7,255 bases of DNA from Hyphomicrobiales bacterium. GTDB taxonomy: Bacteria > Pseudomonadota > Alphaproteobacteria > Rhizobiales > Xanthobacteraceae. Shown here in pieces: positions 3,416-7,255 of the stretch (position 1 is the first letter of the stretch; the number at the start of each line of letters is the position of its first letter). The notes below the pieces were generated by a model that searched no databases, had not been told where the DNA came from, and saw only the letters and a program-made list of their open reading frames with translations. Location: the NCBI GenBank assembly GCA_003164375.1, contig PLTE01000095.1:18884-26138 (forward strand), given 5' to 3'. Made by a program: the position numbers and the translations under genes.

Positions 3416-5413
3416 GTCGCGCTGTGCGGCGCCGCGATCCTGCTTGCGCTTGCAGCGCTCGCGGTAACGCTCGCGCACGCGGCCGCGGCCAGCCGGATCG
3501 TCTACGGCGCCTGCATCATCGTTGCCGCGGTTTCGCTCGTGGCCGCCGCGGCCGATCTCCTCGGTGCAGCGCCGCCGCAAACCCTCACACTGCCGCTCGG
3601 TGTGCCGTGGCTCGGCGCGCATTTCCGCCTCGACGCGCTGTCGGCGTTTTTCCTCCTCGTGGTCGACTTGGGCGCGCTCGCCGCAAGCGTGTTCGCGCTC
3701 GGCTACGGCGAACACGAGACAGCGCCGCAGCGCGTACTGCCGTTCTATCCCGCCTTCCTCGCCGGCATGACGCTTGTCGTGCTTGCCGACGATGCGTTCA
3801 CCTTCCTCACCTCGTGGGAGTTCATGTCGCTCACCTCGTGGGCGCTTGTGGTGTCGCATCATCGCGTGCCCGACAATGTGCGCGCCGGTTATGTTTATTT
3901 GATCATGGCGAGCTTCGGCACGCTGGCTCTGCTGCTCGCCTTCGGGCTCCTCGCCGGCCCCGCCGGGCTTTACACCTTTGCGGCGATGCGTGCCGCGCCG
4001 CCGACAACGACACTCGGCGCTTTAGCGATGATTCTGGCACTGATCGGCGCCGGGTCGAAGGCCGGCATCGTGCCGCTCCATGTCTGGCTGCCGCTCGCGC
4101 ACCCAGCCGCGCCGAGTCACGTGTCCGCGCTGATGAGTGGCGTGATGACCAAGGTCGCCGTCTACGGCTTCGTGCGCATCGTGTTCGAGCTCTCGGGCGA
4201 TCCCGCCTGGTGGTGGAGCATCGTGGTGCTCGCCTTGGCCGGCGTGACCACGGTGATGGGCGTGCTTTATGCGCTGATGCAGCACGATCTCAAGCGCCTG
4301 CTCGCCTATCACACTGTGGAGAACATCGGCATCATCTTCATCGGGCTGGGGCTCGCGCTCGCATTCAAGGCGCATGGCATGCCATTCGCCGCGGCGCTCG
4401 CGTTCACCGCGGCGCTGTTTCACGTGTTCAATCATTCGCTGTTCAAGAGCCTTTTGTTCTTCGGCGCAGGCGCCATTCTCACCGCGACCGGCGAGCGCGA
4501 CATGGAGCATCTCGGCGGCTTGATCCACCGCATGCCGCAGACCGCCTTCGTCTTTCTGGTCGGCTGCGTGGCGATCTCGGCGCTGCCGCCGCTCAACGGC
4601 TTCGCCTCCGAATGGCTGACCTTCCAGGCGATCCTGCTCAGTCCGCAACTGCCGTCATGGGGGCTGAAAATCCTGGTGCCGGCGGTCGGCGCGCTGCTCG
4701 CGCTGTCGGCAGCGCTCGCGGCGGCCTGTTTCGTCAAAGCCTATGGCGTGACATTTCTCGGTCGCCCGCGCACGCCGGCGGCAGAACGCGCGCGCGAGAC
4801 CGATCGTTATTCGCTCGGCGCCATGATGCTGCTCGCGGGGTTGTGCCTGCTCGCTGGCATTCTCCCGGGGCTGTTCATCGACGCTCTGGCCCCGGTCAAT
4901 CTGGCGATGATCGGCGCGCGCATGCCGGCGCAGCTCGGCACGCAATGGCTTTCGATCGTGCCGATCGCCGCTAGCCGCAGCTCCTATGACGGGCTTCTTG
5001 TCTTTGTGTTCATCATCATGTCGGGCTCGCTCGCGGCAATGGCGATCCACCGCCTTGCTTCGGCGCGCCTGCGCCGCGCACCGGCCTGGGACTGCGGCTA
5101 TCCCGACCCGAGCCCGGCGACGCAATACACCGCCATGAGCTTTGCCCAGCCGATCCGCCGCGTCTTCGGCACCACGCTGTTCCGCGCCCGCGAGACGGTG
5201 GACATGCCGCCGCCCGGCGACACGCGTGCGGCGCGGCTCGTTGTCGATCTGCACGATTTGATCTGGGACTACATCTATGCGCCGCTCGCCGCCGGCATCA
5301 GCGCCATCGCCGAGCGCCTCAACCGCCTGCAATTTCTGACCATCCGCCAATTCTTAAGCCTGGTGTTCGGCGCTCTGGTCATTCTGCTCCTGGTGCTCGC
5401 GATATGGTCCTGA
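3392..5413 (+). CDS. hyfB: Hydrogenase-4 subunit B homologue, antiporter-like proton channel
   Basis: This is an inner-membrane protein of 673 aa, close to E. coli HyfB, with the Proton_antipo_M core shared with NuoL/NuoM and MrpA. It would form a proton (or sodium) translocating unit of the membrane arm of a group-4 hydrogenase-type complex. Conserved charged positions inside the membrane segments are present: E143 (TSWEFMS), K223 (GSKAGIVPLH), K254 (MTKVAVYG), H344/H348 and K352 (HVFNHSLFK), E407 (FASEWL) and K449. After residue 560 comes the HyfB-typical part DCGYPDPSPATQYTAMSFAQ, a soluble loop, and a last membrane helix ending at the C-terminus. The start has AAGAGGA (3378-3384) 7 nt upstream and overlaps the HTH gene by 4 bp. 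The stop lies 10 nt inside hyfC. An open frame of 516 codons in another phase is a composition artefact. Family is certain; partner and ion are not. Confidence 0.93.
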   Translation: MTLTMTLMVALCGAAILLALAALAVTLAHAAAASRIVYGACIIVAAVSLVAAAADLLGAAPPQTLTLPLGVPWLGAHFRLDALSAFFLLVVDLGALAASVFALGYGEHETAPQRVLPFYPAFLAGMTLVVLADDAFTFLTSWEFMSLTSWALVVSHHRVPDNVRAGYVYLIMASFGTLALLLAFGLLAGPAGLYTFAAMRAAPPTTTLGALAMILALIGAGSKAGIVPLHVWLPLAHPAAPSHVSALMSGVMTKVAVYGFVRIVFELSGDPAWWWSIVVLALAGVTTVMGVLYALMQHDLKRLLAYHTVENIGIIFIGLGLALAFKAHGMPFAAALAFTAALFHVFNHSLFKSLLFFGAGAILTATGERDMEHLGGLIHRMPQTAFVFLVGCVAISALPPLNGFASEWLTFQAILLSPQLPSWGLKILVPAVGALLALSAALAAACFVKAYGVTFLGRPRTPAAERARETDRYSLGAMMLLAGLCLLAGILPGLFIDALAPVNLAMIGARMPAQLGTQWLSIVPIAASRSSYDGLLVFVFIIMSGSLAAMAIHRLASARLRRAPAWDCGYPDPSPATQYTAMSFAQPIRRVFGTTLFRARETVDMPPPGDTRAARLVVDLHDLIWDYIYAPLAAGISAIAERLNRLQFLTIRQFLSLVFGALVILLLVLAIWS

Positions 5414-6360
5414 TCCGCGATTTCCTCATCCAGTGCACGGAGATGCTGTTGGTGCTTGGCCTGGCGCCGCTGTTCACCGGCTTCGTGCGCAAGGTCAAGG
5501 CGCGGCTGTTGCGGCGGCAAGGCGCGCCGCTGATCCAGCCCTATCTCGATCTCGCGCGCCTGATGCGCAAGGACGTCGTGCTGGCCGACAACGCGTCATG
5601 GCTGTTCCGCGTCATCCCATATTTGGTCTTCGCCGCCACCTGGGTCGCCGCGTCGCTGGTTCCGACCTTCCGCACCGACCTGATGTTCTCCTGGTCGGCC
5701 GACCTCATCGCCATCATCGCGCTTCTCGGCAGCGCGCGCTTCTTCCTCGCGCTCGCCGGCCTCGACGTCGGCACCAGCTTCGGCGGCATCGGATCGAGCC
5801 GCGAGGTGATGATCGCCTCGCTCGCTGAACCGGCGATGATCATGATCGTGTTCACGCTGGCGCTGATCGCGGGCTCTACGCAGCTTTCGAACGTAGCCGA
5901 ATTCATGGCCTCGCCGCAGGTCGGATTGCGCGTCTCGCTCGGCCTGGGGCTATTCGGCCTCGTCATGGTGGCGATCGCCGAAAACGGCCGCATTCCGATC
6001 GACAACCCGGCGACGCATCTCGAACTGACCATGGTGCACGAAGCCATGGTGTTGGAATATTCCGGCCGGCACCTGGCACTGATCGAACTGTCCGCGGCGC
6101 TCAAGCTCATACTTTATGTATCGCTATTGGCCTGCCTGTTCGCGCCCTGGGGCCTCGAGGCGGCCGGCGCCGGCCTGCCGGCGCTCGCGCTTGGCGTGGT
6201 GGCCTACGTCGCCAAGCTTGCGGTCGGCGGCTCCCTGCTGGCGCTGTTCGAAACCTCGATCGCCAAGATGCGGGTGTTCCGCGTCCCGGAATTCCTCGGC
6301 GTCGCCTTGATGCTGGGCCTGTTGGCGACGCTGTTGCGCTTCGTCTCAGGGAGCTTCTAA
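5404..6360 (+). CDS. hyfC: Hydrogenase-4 subunit C homologue (NuoH-like)
   Basis: This 318-aa multi-helix inner-membrane protein is similar in length to E. coli HyfC. It belongs to the NuoH/complex-I subunit 1 family, which joins the catalytic module to the membrane proton channels and bears the quinone-site-like loops. Recognisable parts are the first cytoplasmic loop RRQGAPLIQPYLDLARLMRK (residues 37-56), the ENGRIPIDNPATHLE stretch from E193 with LTMVHEAMVLEYSGR following it, and acidic residues E193, E207, E213 and E218 lining the predicted cavity. The ATG at 5404 overlaps the last 10 bases of hyfB. There is no clear Shine-Dalgarno sequence, so translation is probably coupled to hyfB. The hyfE start shares the last base of its stop codon. 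The NPATHLELTMVHEAM signature favours HyfC/HycD over true NuoH. Confidence 0.93.
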   Translation: MVLIRDFLIQCTEMLLVLGLAPLFTGFVRKVKARLLRRQGAPLIQPYLDLARLMRKDVVLADNASWLFRVIPYLVFAATWVAASLVPTFRTDLMFSWSADLIAIIALLGSARFFLALAGLDVGTSFGGIGSSREVMIASLAEPAMIMIVFTLALIAGSTQLSNVAEFMASPQVGLRVSLGLGLFGLVMVAIAENGRIPIDNPATHLELTMVHEAMVLEYSGRHLALIELSAALKLILYVSLLACLFAPWGLEAAGAGLPALALGVVAYVAKLAVGGSLLALFETSIAKMRVFRVPEFLGVALMLGLLATLLRFVSGSF

Positions 6361-7022
6361 TGAGCAAGATCGATTTCGACGTCGCCCATCTGCTCGCCGG
6401 CTCGCTGGTGCTGATCAGCTTCCTCGAGCTTTATCAGGACCGGCTTTATTCACTGCTCAACGTCTATACGCTCCATGCACTCACGCTTGCCGCCTCGGTC
6501 GCCTGGCAGGCTTTCGTGCAGGATGCCCCGCACCTCTACATCACCGCGGTGATCGCGCTGACGTTCAAGGCCATCGTGATCCCAGTGGCGCTGCATCGGA
6601 TCATCGTCAAGCTCGGCATTCATCGCCAGATTGACAAGGTGGTCGGCTCAGGCTCGACCATGCTCGCCGGCATGGGGCTTGTCGCGCTATCCATGGTGGT
6701 GATGCTGCGCGTGACACAGGAGGCCGACCCGCTGGCGCGCGAAGATCTCGCCTTCGCGCTTTCAGTGATCTTGCTTGGCCTGTTGATGATGGTGACGCGG
6801 CACAATGCGGTCAGCCAGGTGGTCGGCTTCATGTCGCTCGAGAACGGCCTTGTGCTGGCGGCGACCGGCGCCAAAGGCATGCCGCTCGTGGTCGAGATCA
6901 GCATCGCGTTTTCGGTGCTCATCGCTTTCATCGTGATCGGAATTTTCCTGTTCCGCATCCGCGAGCGCTTCGACACGGTCGACGTGCAGGCGCTCGACCG
7001 CTTTCGTGGAGAGCGCCGATGA
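6360..7022 (+). CDS. hyfE: Hydrogenase-4 subunit E homologue (NuoK-like part)
   Basis: This is an inner-membrane protein of 220 aa (E. coli HyfE is about 216). It has roughly six or seven hydrophobic helices and a C-terminal half resembling NuoK: RHNAVSQVVGFMSLENGLVL around residues 147-166, with E161 the counterpart of the NuoK glutamate in the membrane, and E179 in VVEISIAF. It would add a further proton path between HyfC and the antiporter-like subunits. The start is well supported: AGGGAG at 6348-6353 stands 6 nt before an ATG that overlaps the hyfC TAA as TAATG. The stop overlaps hyfF as ATGA. No hyfD gene lies between hyfC and hyfE, unlike the E. coli hyf operon. Family assignment is firm. 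Confidence 0.92.
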   Translation: MSKIDFDVAHLLAGSLVLISFLELYQDRLYSLLNVYTLHALTLAASVAWQAFVQDAPHLYITAVIALTFKAIVIPVALHRIIVKLGIHRQIDKVVGSGSTMLAGMGLVALSMVVMLRVTQEADPLAREDLAFALSVILLGLLMMVTRHNAVSQVVGFMSLENGLVLAATGAKGMPLVVEISIAFSVLIAFIVIGIFLFRIRERFDTVDVQALDRFRGERR

Positions 7023-7255
7023 CCGTCGACGCGCTGACTGGCGTGCTCGCCATCCCGGTCGTCGCCGCCGCGCTGTTGGCGGTACTGCCGGATTACCGCG
7101 CCACGGCGCGGCTCAACGTGGCGGCGACGACGCTTACGCTCTTGTGTGCGCTGTCGCTGTTCGTGGTCCGGCCGCAGCCGGGTCCTTATCTCCTGATTGA
7201 CGATCTCAACGCCACTTTCATCGTGCTGACCACCTTCGTCGGCTTCACCACCAGC
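7019..7255 (+). CDS. hyfF: Hydrogenase-4 subunit F homologue, N-terminal fragment
   Basis: Only the first 79 codons are present; the window edge cuts the gene. The fragment starts MTVDALTGVLAIPVVAAALL (a first membrane helix). A second hydrophobic segment follows at about residues 33-50, then LLIDDLNATFIVLTTFVGFT, which is typical of HyfF, the second antiporter-like (NuoN/NuoM-type) subunit of hydrogenase-4 complexes. A full-length member would be about 480-530 aa. GGAGAG at 7008-7013 lies 5 nt before the ATG, and the start overlaps the hyfE stop as ATGA. The charged residues of the proton channel would lie beyond the window and cannot be checked. Placement after hyfE agrees with the usual B-C-(D)-E-F order. 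Confidence 0.88.
   Translation, partial: MTVDALTGVLAIPVVAAALLAVLPDYRATARLNVAATTLTLLCALSLFVVRPQPGPYLLIDDLNATFIVLTTFVGFTTS

Noticed and set aside
3125..3862. Minus-strand frame of 245 codons across the HTH gene and hyfB start
   Set aside because: It is made mostly of Arg, Glu, His and Gln in low-complexity runs and opposes two well-supported genes.
3424..4974. Open frame of 516 codons overlapping hyfB in another phase
   Set aside because: Its translation is an Arg/Ala-rich string with no domain pattern, and hyfB in the other phase is unmistakable. Long shadow frames are common where third positions are G/C.
4022..5350. Long minus-strand frames opposite hyfB (208 and 231 codons)
   Set aside because: They have a charged, repetitive shadow composition, no ribosome binding site, and lie antisense to conserved membrane protein sequence.
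1..7255. CRISPR arrays, tRNA or rRNA genes, insertion sequences, phage or defence genes
   Set aside because: No regularly spaced repeats, cloverleaf-like segments, transposase-like frames or terminal inverted repeats were found; coding DNA has uniform composition.

Overview
The window looks like a chromosomal segment from a high-GC alphaproteobacterium, most likely Hyphomicrobiales (the Bradyrhizobium, Rhodopseudomonas, Pseudolabrys type). The reasons are strong G/C preference at codon third positions, tightly overlapping genes (ATGA, TAATG), and proteins that read like their rhizobial homologues. This placement is inference from composition and protein character; no 16S or other phylogenetic marker is present.

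Layout. (1) Positions 1-118, minus strand: the first 39 codons of an ABC-F ATPase of the EttA type (translation throttle), cut by the window edge. (2) 119-850: a divergent intergenic region of about 730 bp. It holds two small repeat structures with the geometry of regulatory sites (198-232 and 335-354), candidate promoter elements, and a probable 70-residue hypothetical protein at 549-761. (3) 851-2820, plus strand: a two-gene unit made of a D-2-hydroxyacid dehydrogenase and an ACMSD-like amidohydrolase-2 family metal-dependent hydrolase/decarboxylase. The two genes are adjacent or overlapping and probably serve one small catabolic step. (4) 2821-3140: intergenic, with a tandem duplication over the stop codon, a possible hairpin, an AT-rich candidate promoter with a near-palindrome, and a five-codon leader ORF. 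(5) 3141-7255, plus strand: a tightly coupled operon of a small XRE-type HTH regulator, then homologues of hydrogenase-4 subunits HyfB, HyfC, HyfE and the start of HyfF. The right edge cuts HyfF after 79 codons.

How the genes work together. HyfB, HyfC, HyfE and HyfF are the membrane arm of a complex-I-like, group-4 [NiFe]-hydrogenase or hydrogenase-related complex. HyfB and HyfF resemble the antiporter-type proton channels NuoL/M/N, HyfC resembles NuoH, and HyfE carries a NuoK-like part. The catalytic subunits (HyfG large, HyfI small) would be expected beyond position 7255 and are not visible. It therefore cannot be decided here whether this is a hydrogen-evolving formate hydrogenlyase-type enzyme or one of the energy-converting hydrogenase-related (Ehr) complexes that lack the NiFe ligands. 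The order B-C-E-F without hyfA or hyfD between them, and an HTH gene sharing an ATGA with hyfB, are the most notable features of the window. The rest is ordinary metabolism.
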